Source of the DNA: Lachnospiraceae bacterium
GTDB lineage: Bacteria; Bacillota; Clostridia; Lachnospirales; Lachnospiraceae
NCBI GenBank assembly: GCA_024698075.1
Contig: JAILRP010000008.1
Coordinates: 1 to 32,079, forward strand
Length of the DNA stretch: 32,079 nucleotides
Reading direction: 5' to 3'
Under the pieces are notes generated by a model. The model was given only the letters and a program-made list of their open reading frames with translations, had not been told where the DNA came from and ran no database searches. Below, in pieces: positions 17,208-24,846 of the stretch (position 1 is its first letter; every line of letters begins with the position of its first letter). Both the position numbers and the translations under genes were made by a program.

Positions 17208-18127
17208 GGCTGCCAGAGCTTTGCGGGATATACCCCCTCTTCCTTGAGCCCGGCGATCATGCTCCTGACATATTCCTTGTCTTCCTTGTATGTTACCCCG
17301 AACCATCTGTCAGATGAAGACAGGACTTTTACTTCCGCCCTTTTTGACTTAATCATCTCATCAACGACAAAAGGGAGGTAACACTCCGCTTTCATAATGT
17401 TTTTGGGAAGCTCATTCCTGTAAAATGCGGTAAATGCCCTGTCGACCTCATCTAGAAGGTCGGCGGTAAATCCCCACATGTTCATGCTCGTCACGCTTTC
17501 AGGAGATATCGGGATATAGTCCGTGCCGTTTTCCGAATAAGCTGCGCCTCCGGCAGTCCTGATGATGCTGGTCCGCTCCGTGATGTCGGCAAGGTTCCCG
17601 TCATCATCGACGGTGCATATCCCCCTGCTCACGGAACCGTTATCCGTCAGCGTGTTCCCGAGCCTGTATCCGACCATGCAGTAGGTGCCCTTTTGTCCCT
17701 TCGTGCTCCGGAGATGGTCATATATCTTCTTAAAGGCTTCCCTTCCGTAAAAATCATCCGCGTTGATCACAGCGAAAGGACCGTTTATCAGGTTTCTCGC
17801 GGCCCTTACGGCATGCGCGGTCCCATAGGGCTTGGTCCTTTCGGGATATAGCTTCTCTCCTTCGGGAATATCCGTAAGCTCCTGGAAAGCATATTCGACC
17901 GCTGCATGGGCCGACACGGCATTTCCGACCGCCTCTTTGAACAGGTCAAGATTCTCTCTCTTAATGATGAAGATCACCTTTTCAAATCCCGCTCGCACGG
18001 CATCATATATGGAAAAATCGATGATCTTGTCGTTCTCTTCGTCAACGGTGTCTATCTGTTTCAGCCCGCCGTATCTCGAGCCCATTCCCGCAGCCATTAT
18101 GACGAGTACAGGTTTTTCTTCTTTCAT
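17204..18127 (-). CDS. Sugar-phosphate nucleotidyltransferase family protein
   Basis: This cytoplasmic nucleotidyltransferase of 307 residues has an N-terminal GT-A-like Rossmann domain. The signature MAAGMGSRYGGLKQ (residues 11-24) binds the nucleotide, and INADDFYG is the metal-binding stretch. GTAHAVRAAR also resembles the NTP-transferase pattern. It would join a sugar phosphate to an NTP to make an activated sugar, but neither sugar nor nucleotide can be assigned. It lies three bases after the DUF1846 gene and probably shares its transcript. AAGAAGGAAA precedes the ATG. The stop codon overlaps the stop of the convergent SGNH gene. Confidence 0.85.
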   Translation of the reverse strand: MKEEKPVLVIMAAGMGSRYGGLKQIDTVDEENDKIIDFSIYDAVRAGFEKVIFIIKRENLDLFKEAVGNAVSAHAAVEYAFQELTDIPEGEKLYPERTKPYGTAHAVRAARNLINGPFAVINADDFYGREAFKKIYDHLRSTKGQKGTYCMVGYRLGNTLTDNGSVSRGICTVDDDGNLADITERTSIIRTAGGAAYSENGTDYIPISPESVTSMNMWGFTADLLDEVDRAFTAFYRNELPKNIMKAECYLPFVVDEMIKSKRAEVKVLSSSDRWFGVTYKEDKEYVRSMIAGLKEEGVYPAKLWQP

Positions 18128-18130
18128 GGA

Positions 18131-19609
18131 TCACTTTTCCTTCTTCTTGACTGTTTTTACAGGTTCGCTCGTAACCTCGATCCCCAGCCTTTTAAATGTA
18201 CGTATGTCTGCAGGTGAAAGCATGACCGACGTATGTGCCTGCAGGCCTTTGAGCTTCGGTATCTGGGCAAGCGCGGTCTTTGCATTATCGTCGGAGATCG
18301 AAGCAATGGAAAGAGCTATAAGCACCTCATCCGTATGAAGCCTCGGGTTCTTCCCGCCCAGAAACCTGACTTTGAGTTCCGCTATGGGTTCTATGGCCTC
18401 GGGAGATATGAGATGCGTGTCATGCCCGATCCCGCCGAGATACTTAAGCGCATTGAGAAGAAGCGCTGCGGAGGCACCGAGAAGGTCTGTGGTCTTGCTG
18501 GTGATGATCTCCCCGTTTTCAAGCTCGATGGCCGCCGTCGGCACTCCGAGCTTATCGGCGCGTTCGTTTGCCGCAACCGTCACTCTCCTGTCGTCGGTAG
18601 TGATGCCTGCCTGCTTCATGAGGAATTCTATCTTCAGGACCTCACTCTCGTTCGCCTTCTCCTCCACCACCCTGTTCAGTGTGGTGTAGTATCTTCTGAT
18701 GATCTCCTGTTTTGAAGCTTCACAGCATACATCATCATCTATGATACAGTTTCCGGCCATGTTGACTCCCATATCCGTCGGAGAACCGTAGGGGCTCTTG
18801 CCGTATATCTCCTCAAACATGGCGTTGAGCACCGGGAATATCTCTATATCCCTGTTATAATTGACGGCGGTCTTCCCATACGCCTCGAGATGGAACGGGT
18901 CTATCATGTTCACATCATCAAGGTCAGCGGTTGCCGCTTCATAAGCAAGGTTAATGGGATGCTTCAGCGGGATGTTCCATATCGGAAAAGTCTCGAACTT
19001 AGCATATCCGGCCTTTATTCCGCGCTTGTTCTCATGGTAGAGCTGCGACAGGCACGTTGCCATCTTGCCGCTTCCGGGCCCCGGTGCCGTCACTATCACA
19101 AGAGGCCTCGTCGTTATGACGTAATCATTTTTTCCGAATCCGTCATCGCTCATGATAAGGGGAATATTGGAAGGATACCCCTCTATGAAATAATGCATGT
19201 ACACATTGATGTTCCGCCTTCTCATGCGCTCTTTGAACTTCTTGGCGGTCTCCTGTCCCGTAAAGTGTGTAACGACAACGGAAGAAACATACAGTCCTTT
19301 GTCTTCGAAAAGCTGCTTGAGGCGCAGCACGTCCTCATCATATGTAATGCCTATATCTCCCCTGATCTTCTTGCGGTCTATATCCATCGCGGATATGACT
19401 ATCACGATCTCCGCCTGGTCAGACAACTGCATGAGCATCCGAAGCTTGCTGTCAGGTTCAAATCCCGGCAGCACACGTGATGCATGATAATCATCATAAA
19501 GCTTGCCGCCGAATTCGAGATAAAGCTTATCGCCGAATTCACCTATCCTTTCACGGATATGCTCCGACTGAGTTTTTAAGTATTTTTCGTTGTCAAATCC
19601 TATCTTCAT
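18131..19609 (-). CDS. DUF1846 family protein
   Basis: This 492-residue protein matches DUF1846, a family of unknown function common in Firmicutes. The recognisable start is GFDNEKYLKTQSEHIRERI. A glycine-rich loop, TAPGPGSGKMATCLSQL (about 174-190), resembles a P-loop and may bind a nucleotide. Further marks are EMRMR-like basic segments around 127-132 and GGIGHDTHLISPEAIEPI near the C-terminus. No signal peptide or membrane segment is seen, so it should be cytoplasmic. The start has GGGAAGGA seven bases upstream. It leads an operon with the nucleotidyltransferase, hinting at a role in sugar or nucleotide metabolism, but this is only context. Confidence 0.9.
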   Translation of the reverse strand: MKIGFDNEKYLKTQSEHIRERIGEFGDKLYLEFGGKLYDDYHASRVLPGFEPDSKLRMLMQLSDQAEIVIVISAMDIDRKKIRGDIGITYDEDVLRLKQLFEDKGLYVSSVVVTHFTGQETAKKFKERMRRRNINVYMHYFIEGYPSNIPLIMSDDGFGKNDYVITTRPLVIVTAPGPGSGKMATCLSQLYHENKRGIKAGYAKFETFPIWNIPLKHPINLAYEAATADLDDVNMIDPFHLEAYGKTAVNYNRDIEIFPVLNAMFEEIYGKSPYGSPTDMGVNMAGNCIIDDDVCCEASKQEIIRRYYTTLNRVVEEKANESEVLKIEFLMKQAGITTDDRRVTVAANERADKLGVPTAAIELENGEIITSKTTDLLGASAALLLNALKYLGGIGHDTHLISPEAIEPIAELKVRFLGGKNPRLHTDEVLIALSIASISDDNAKTALAQIPKLKGLQAHTSVMLSPADIRTFKRLGIEVTSEPVKTVKKKEK

Positions 19610-19665
19610 ATCTGTCCTTCCCCGATGCGGATGAAATGGCCCATTCCCTTCCTAACAACCCATAA

Positions 19666-19695
19666 ATAGTATCATACCCTTGGCGGCTTATACAA
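19666..19695 (-). promoter_or_regulatory. Probable promoter of the DUF1846 operon
   Basis: On the minus strand TTGTAT (19695-19690), an 18-base spacer and an extended -10 TGA-TACTAT (hexamer 19671-19666) lie about 56 bases upstream of the DUF1846 start. The -35 overlaps a short CGGCTT/AAGCCG stem (19684-19699) at the end of ptsI that has no T-tract and is too weak to call a terminator. Confidence 0.45.
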
Positions 19696-19699
19696 GCCG

Positions 19700-21322
19700 T
19701 CAGTCACATTCCCTGATCCTTTTTCGCAATGGGAGCACCATATTGGGAGCTACGGAAAGGGCATCTATTCCCATGTTGATGAAGTCCTGGGTATGGGAAA
19801 GATCGGCAGCCGCCTCACCGCATATATCAACAGGGATGCCCTCCTTGTGAGCATTCTCTGCCGTCATTTCTATCATTTTTAATACAGCGGGATGGAGCGT
19901 GTTAAAATATGTCTCCAGCTTCGGGTTCTGTCTGTCGATCGCAAGAGTATACTGTGTCAGGTCATTGGTACCTATGCTGAAAAAGTCAACATGCTTTGCC
20001 AGCTCGTCGCTTATCATTACCGCCGCGGGGGTCTCGATCATGATACCGAGCCTTGTGTCTTCCCTGTATTCAATCCCTTCCCTGTCAAGTTCGTCCTTAA
20101 CTTCGCTTATGATCTCTTTGATCCGTACCACTTCTTCGACCGAAATGATGAGCGGAAACAGTATTTCGAGATTGCCGTATGCGGACGCGCGATAGAGGGC
20201 GCGCAGCTGGGTTTTGAATATGCCGGGCTGTGCAAGGCTTATCCTGATCGCCCTGTATCCGAGAGCCGGGTTTGTCTCTTTTTCCGGCCTGAAATATGAT
20301 GCCTGTTTATCGGTCCCAAGATCGAGCGTCCTGATTATGACCTTCCTTCCCCTCATCTTTTCAAGCACTTCCCTGTAAATCGCGAACTGATCCTCCTCAG
20401 ACGGATATGTCGGGGATTCCATATAGATGAATTCACTCCTGAAGAGCCCTATCCCGCCCGCGTCATATGCGAGAGCCGTTTCAACGCCTTCGGCGCTTCC
20501 TATGTTCGCATATACGTTTATATAAGCTCCGCTTTTCGTGACATTGTTCTTGCCTTTCAGCAGGAGGAGCATGCGCTGATGTTCTTCGAACTCCTTCTGT
20601 TTCCTTTTCATCTTCTCCATCGTGCGCTTGTCGGGATCGATGATAAGCTCGCCTTTTATCCCGTCAAGCACCGCACATCTGCCGTCATATATGGACAGCA
20701 TCTCCTGTCCGAGTCCGACGACAGAAGTCAGGCCCATCGTTCCGGCAAGTATCGATGCATGGCTTACCGGAGATCCGAACATGGTCGCAAGCCCCAGCAC
20801 GTTCTCCGTATTAAACTGTACTATGTCCCCTGCGCTGAAATCATCCGAAGCGAATATGCAGGGCTCGCCGGGCTGGATCATCTCCGTCTCCGCTCCGCAG
20901 AGGATCCGAAGGAGCCTTTCCGATACGTCGCGCACATCCGCCACATGGCTCTGCATGTACTTATCTTCTATCGAGCTGAAAAGGCGTGAGAACTCGTCAG
21001 ACGCAAGCGCGACCGCATAGGCGGCGTTATATTTTGATTTTCTGATCTGCTTCTTTACGAACTCCGTATACTGGGCATCTTCGAGCAGCATCTCCTGGGC
21101 GACGAATATCGAAGCATTCGTCTCTCCGAGATATTCGGCCGATGATTCATACAGTTCCTCAAGCTGGCCGATGGCTTTGCGCCTTGCTTCTTCAAATGCA
21201 TTGATCTCTGCCTTTGTATCCTCGACAGTTGCCCTAGATATGTGTTTGTCCGGGTGCATGTAGACATATAGCTTTCCTATCGCTATGCCCGAAGCAACCC
21301 TTGTCCCTTTCAGTATGACCAT
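19700..21322 (-). CDS. ptsI: Phosphoenolpyruvate-protein phosphotransferase (Enzyme I)
   Basis: Enzyme I takes phosphate from phosphoenolpyruvate and passes it to HPr, the first step of the sugar phosphotransferase system. The 540 residues are slightly shorter than usual (about 570). In order come the HPr-binding helical domain, the swivelling phosphohistidine domain with His188 (GSPVSHASILAG) and the PEP-binding barrel (GLFRSEFIYM, GYRAIRISLAQ, FFSIGTNDLTQYTLAIDR, DICGEAAAD with the active-site Cys). The Arg normally following ILA in this loop (ILAR) is Gly194. No ptsH or Enzyme II gene adjoins. AGAGGAA precedes the ATG. It diverges from the P-type ATPase gene across 126 bases. Confidence 0.95.
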   Translation of the reverse strand: MVILKGTRVASGIAIGKLYVYMHPDKHISRATVEDTKAEINAFEEARRKAIGQLEELYESSAEYLGETNASIFVAQEMLLEDAQYTEFVKKQIRKSKYNAAYAVALASDEFSRLFSSIEDKYMQSHVADVRDVSERLLRILCGAETEMIQPGEPCIFASDDFSAGDIVQFNTENVLGLATMFGSPVSHASILAGTMGLTSVVGLGQEMLSIYDGRCAVLDGIKGELIIDPDKRTMEKMKRKQKEFEEHQRMLLLLKGKNNVTKSGAYINVYANIGSAEGVETALAYDAGGIGLFRSEFIYMESPTYPSEEDQFAIYREVLEKMRGRKVIIRTLDLGTDKQASYFRPEKETNPALGYRAIRISLAQPGIFKTQLRALYRASAYGNLEILFPLIISVEEVVRIKEIISEVKDELDREGIEYREDTRLGIMIETPAAVMISDELAKHVDFFSIGTNDLTQYTLAIDRQNPKLETYFNTLHPAVLKMIEMTAENAHKEGIPVDICGEAAADLSHTQDFINMGIDALSVAPNMVLPLRKRIRECD

Positions 21323-21353
21323 GCTTCTATTCCTCTGTGACAGACCGTATGCT

Positions 21354-21364
21354 TTACAATGTAA
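21354..21364. promoter_or_regulatory. Palindrome TTACAATGTAA in the ptsI/ATPase divergent region
   Basis: An 11-base palindrome with five-base arms lies between the divergent ptsI and P-type ATPase genes. It resembles, but does not match, the TACANNTGTA copper operator of CopY, because the central spacing is one base instead of two. It may be a repressor site. A second, looser CTAC...GTAG inverted repeat lies at 21382-21397, against the ATPase -10. Confidence 0.25.
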
Positions 21365-21397
21365 TTTTCGTACTATCTATTCTACCATATTTTGTAG

Positions 21398-21403
21398 TAT
21401 AAT
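21398..21403 (+). promoter_or_regulatory. -10 element of the P-type ATPase promoter
   Basis: A perfect TATAAT lies 45 bases upstream of the ATPase ATG. No good -35 is visible at normal spacing, which suggests an activated or otherwise regulated promoter. The leader contains GAGGGG before the start. Confidence 0.45.
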
Positions 21404-21448
21404 TCTTTTGTTTAATAAATATGGTGTTTTTCATCGAGGGGAATAATC

Positions 21449-23515
21449 ATGCAGAAAAACAGAAAAATGCTGGCTGAGCTGATCGTCTCCGCCGTACTTA
21501 CGATCGCTCTGACAGGACTTTCCATGAGCCGCGTTCTGGACGGGACCGTACTGTTTGCCGTTCAGGTCATCTTATCGCTTGCGGTGATGATCGTAAACCG
21601 GCATGTATTAATCAGCGGATTTTCATCAATGCTGCATCTTTCCCCCAATATGGATGCCCTTGTCAGCCTCGGAACGCTGGCCGCATTTATTTACAGTGCC
21701 GCCGTTTCCGTCATTAACCTTGTCTATTACAAGGGTGCGGAAGAATATATAGGCGAAACCGACCTTTACTTCGAGTCGGCAGCCATGATCCTGACACTCA
21801 TTCTGATCGGAAGATTTCTCGAAGATCTCGTAAAAGGAAGAACGACCAATGCCATACAGGATCTTTCCGATCTGTCCCCCACGACCGCGCTCATCATGAA
21901 GAACGGACGGGAGACAGAGATCCCGGCAGAGGAAATAAAAGTCGGGGATATATTTATACTGAAGCCGGGCATGAGCATTCCGGCTGACGGAATCATCGAA
22001 ACCGGGACAAGTGCGGTGAATGAGTCTTCGCTTACCGGCGAATCCATGCCCGTAGACAAGGAGCCGGGCATGAGCGTTTCCGCTTCAACGATAAACATGT
22101 CCGGATACCTTACATGCAGGGCCACCGGCGTCGGAGGTGACACCGCATTTTCCAAGATCCTCCGTATGGTAGAGGACACATCATCCGGCAAAGCGCGGAT
22201 CTCCAAAACGGCAGACCGCATATCTTTCTATTTCATCCCGGCGGTCATCATCATTTCAGTCATAACCTTTATCGTATGGATGGCTGCGGGACTCGGTGTG
22301 GGTTTCTCCATTTCCCGTGCGATATCCGTTCTGATAGTGAGCTGCCCCGCAGCCCTGGGCCTTGCGGCGCCGGTCGCCATCATGGCCGGGAGCAGCGTCG
22401 GTGCCAGGCACGGGATACTGTACAAAACGGCACAGTCTGTTGAGAATACCGGAAGGACCCAGATCGTTGTCATGGATAAAACGGGAACTCTCACAACGGG
22501 AAATCCGAAAGTCACGGATATAATCAGCACCGAAAATGATATCGAACACAGGGACCTTCTTCTGTCCATAGCCTATGCGCTTGAGTCAAAAAGCGAGCAT
22601 CCCCTTGCAAAGGCCATTTGTTCGTTTGCCCAAAAGAGATTTCTTACCGCAATGGAAACGACCGATTTTGAGGCTTTCCCCGGAAAAGGCATAAGGGCAC
22701 GTATTACGGTAGGTGGTGCGGGACGCACGGTATACGCGGGAAGTGAGGCGTTTATCGGAGAGGCTCTGACCGGGAAAAGCGGTGAGGAGGCTGCTGAATT
22801 CGATAATGATTTTTCCGCCAGGATCAAAAGGCTGGTCGCGGAGGGAAAGACTCCGACCCTCTTCGCATCCGACTCGGGCATGCTCGGAGTTATAGCCGCA
22901 GCCGATGAAATAAGGGAAGGAAGCGCGGAAGCGATAGCGGCACTTCACGATGAGAACATACACGTATGCATGGTCACCGGCGACCGCCTGTCCACGTCAG
23001 AAGCGGTAGGTGCCGAGGTCGGCATCGAGCCCAACGAAGTCATTTCAGAGGTAATGCCGGATGAAAAAGCCGCCATCGTCGGAAAGCTTAAGGAAACCGG
23101 AAAAGTTGCCATGATCGGTGACGGCGTCAATGATGCACCCGCCCTTGTCGCCGCAGATGTCGGCATTGCGATCGGGGCAGGTACCGATGTCGCTGTCGAT
23201 GCCGCAGACGTTGTACTGGTGCAGGACAGCCTTATTGCTGCCGTCGATGCCATCAGGCTTTCAAAGGAAACACTGCAGATCATACACCAGAACCTGTTCT
23301 GGGCTTTCTTCTATAACATCGTCGGCATTCCGCTGGCCTCGGGATGTTTCTATAAAGCATTCGGCTGGCTCCTTGATCCGTTATTCTGCGCACTGGCCAT
23401 GAGCATATCCGGCTTCTTTGTCATCACAAATGCGCTGCGTCTGTTCTCATTCAGGACAACTCAGATTATACCGGATGACGACGCCGAAGACGGCGAAGAC
23501 GAAGATGTGCTATAA
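21449..23515 (+). CDS. Heavy-metal (Cu-type) P1B ATPase lacking an N-terminal metal-binding domain
   Basis: This membrane ATPase of 688 residues should export a transition metal, most likely Cu(I). P-type marks are all present: SPNMDALVSLG, LTGESMPVDK, DKTGTLTTGNP (phospho-Asp343), the P1B-specific SEHPLAKAI and GDGVNDAPAL. The C-terminal helices carry YNIVGIPLASG and AMSISGFFVITNALRL, like the CopA TM7/TM8 copper motifs. Two features are odd. The N-terminal GMTCxxC metal-binding domain is absent, the protein starting almost at the first helix, and the transmembrane CPC metal site reads Cys299-Pro-Ala301 (SCPAALGLA). The loss of one metal-ligand Cys leaves ion specificity uncertain. An acidic tail ends the protein. 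GAGGGG precedes the ATG. Confidence 0.92.
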   Translation: MQKNRKMLAELIVSAVLTIALTGLSMSRVLDGTVLFAVQVILSLAVMIVNRHVLISGFSSMLHLSPNMDALVSLGTLAAFIYSAAVSVINLVYYKGAEEYIGETDLYFESAAMILTLILIGRFLEDLVKGRTTNAIQDLSDLSPTTALIMKNGRETEIPAEEIKVGDIFILKPGMSIPADGIIETGTSAVNESSLTGESMPVDKEPGMSVSASTINMSGYLTCRATGVGGDTAFSKILRMVEDTSSGKARISKTADRISFYFIPAVIIISVITFIVWMAAGLGVGFSISRAISVLIVSCPAALGLAAPVAIMAGSSVGARHGILYKTAQSVENTGRTQIVVMDKTGTLTTGNPKVTDIISTENDIEHRDLLLSIAYALESKSEHPLAKAICSFAQKRFLTAMETTDFEAFPGKGIRARITVGGAGRTVYAGSEAFIGEALTGKSGEEAAEFDNDFSARIKRLVAEGKTPTLFASDSGMLGVIAAADEIREGSAEAIAALHDENIHVCMVTGDRLSTSEAVGAEVGIEPNEVISEVMPDEKAAIVGKLKETGKVAMIGDGVNDAPALVAADVGIAIGAGTDVAVDAADVVLVQDSLIAAVDAIRLSKETLQIIHQNLFWAFFYNIVGIPLASGCFYKAFGWLLDPLFCALAMSISGFFVITNALRLFSFRTTQIIPDDDAEDGEDEDVL

Positions 23516-23516
23516 T
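23508..23516 (+). promoter_or_regulatory. Extended -10 overlapping the ATPase stop codon, leaderless geometry
   Basis: TGC-TATAAT contains the ATPase TAA stop within the hexamer and ends seven bases before the ATG of the SGNH hydrolase. There is no -35 match and no ribosome-binding site before that ATG, so a leaderless transcript is likely. Confidence 0.45.
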
Positions 23517-23523
23517 ATCCTTT

Positions 23524-24840
23524 ATGGGGTTACTGAGATCATTAAGGAGTCTGCTTCGGCGCTCCTTCAGAAAACTGTCCAGAAAGATCGGACGGGCAGG
23601 AGTCATAGTGATCATTTCCGTTACGGGCGCAGCGGTATTGGCGGCTGCGGTCATTGGTGCCCTCTATTATTTCTCTGACGGCGAAAATCCCATCATAGGA
23701 CTTCCTTCGCATATCTCGGTTTCAAACAACCTGCCCGAAGAGGGTGACGGCGAAAGCTCCTCAGAAGAGCCTGAAGAGCTGTTCATCGAAGTAGCTTCCG
23801 AAAACACAAAAGTTGAAAGCACTCCCGAAACCACTATCCTTTCTTCAAAAGAAAACGTTCATGACGGTTATATGAACCGCTGTATATTCCTCGGGGATTC
23901 AAGGACGGTTGCAATGGTCAACTACGGCCTTATAAACGATGATGCCGCGCTTGCGGAGATCGGGATAAGCCATCCCTCGTTCAAAAAGAACAGATTTGTC
24001 AACAATTCGGGAAAAGAATATACCCTGAACTCGTATCTTGAAAGCCATCAGGCTCCCGTTATCTACATAGCTCTTGGTGTAAACGGTATAAACGACCAGA
24101 ACGAAGATCATTATAAAGACACCTATAACGATCTTATCGATACCGTTGAAGGACTCGCTCCCAATTCAAACATAGTGCTGATGTCAATAGGCCCCGTTGA
24201 CGATAACGGCATGTACAAAAGAACAGTTCAGAATTCCTGGATACGCAAATATAATGATTTTCTCTTAGAGACCGCTAAAGAAAAGCACATTTTCTATCTG
24301 GACATTTCAGAAGTGCTCGCCGGCTCCGACGGCCAGGTCAGGCCCGAATATAACGGCGGAGACGGGCTTCATTATTCGAGCACTGGATGCAAGGCGATAT
24401 TTGACTACATAATCTCCCACCCTGTTCCCGGAATATCGGATGACGGCGAATATGTCGTACATTACGTGAAGCCTAACCCGAAGAATACGAAAGTAACGAT
24501 GGATGACGGTTCAGGCATCGATGAAGAGAAGCTTCAGGAGCTTCTTAACATGATGATGCAGCAGACGACCCCCGTGCCTGAGATGGCGGTCCCGGCTGAA
24601 CCTTCCGCAGAAGAAACGCCTGTTCCAACAAAAGAACCCGAGCAGACTGTCACGCCCGAAAAACCTGCGGCAACTCCCGTTCCTGAAGCCCCGTCTCCGG
24701 AGCCTACGCAGACACCCGAGCCGACTGCGACGCCGGAGCCCGCTCCCGAGGAGCCTGAACCTGAGCCCGAACCCGAGCCTGAAGAACCTCCGGAAGAGCC
24801 CGGAGAAGATGAGGATTCCGATGAGTCCTCAGATGAATAG
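23524..24840 (+). CDS. Membrane-anchored SGNH/GDSL hydrolase with Pro/Glu-rich tail
   Basis: This is a 438-residue exported esterase-like protein. A strongly basic N-terminus (RSLRSLLRRSFRKLSRKIGR) precedes one membrane helix (about 26-50) with no cleavage motif, so it is probably anchored with the catalytic domain outside. The SGNH triad is Ser126 (FLGDSRT) with Asp280/His283 (DGLHYS), and ALGVNGIND supplies the block III Asn. From about residue 348 the tail is low-complexity Pro, Glu and Thr (TPEPTATPEP, EPEPEPEPEE), resembling a cell-wall-spanning region, and ends in acidic residues without LPXTG. Substrate is unknown, possibly O-acetyl groups of wall polymers. No Shine-Dalgarno precedes the ATG. 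A GTG at codon 29 after GGCAGGAG is an alternative start, but would lose the basic segment. Confidence 0.85.
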   Translation: MGLLRSLRSLLRRSFRKLSRKIGRAGVIVIISVTGAAVLAAAVIGALYYFSDGENPIIGLPSHISVSNNLPEEGDGESSSEEPEELFIEVASENTKVESTPETTILSSKENVHDGYMNRCIFLGDSRTVAMVNYGLINDDAALAEIGISHPSFKKNRFVNNSGKEYTLNSYLESHQAPVIYIALGVNGINDQNEDHYKDTYNDLIDTVEGLAPNSNIVLMSIGPVDDNGMYKRTVQNSWIRKYNDFLLETAKEKHIFYLDISEVLAGSDGQVRPEYNGGDGLHYSSTGCKAIFDYIISHPVPGISDDGEYVVHYVKPNPKNTKVTMDDGSGIDEEKLQELLNMMMQQTTPVPEMAVPAEPSAEETPVPTKEPEQTVTPEKPAATPVPEAPSPEPTQTPEPTATPEPAPEEPEPEPEPEPEEPPEEPGEDEDSDESSDE

Positions 24841-24846
24841 TATTTC

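Noticed and set aside
19684-19699. Terminator after ptsI
   Set aside because: The CGGCTT/AAGCCG stem is only six pairs and is followed by mixed sequence with no T-tract.
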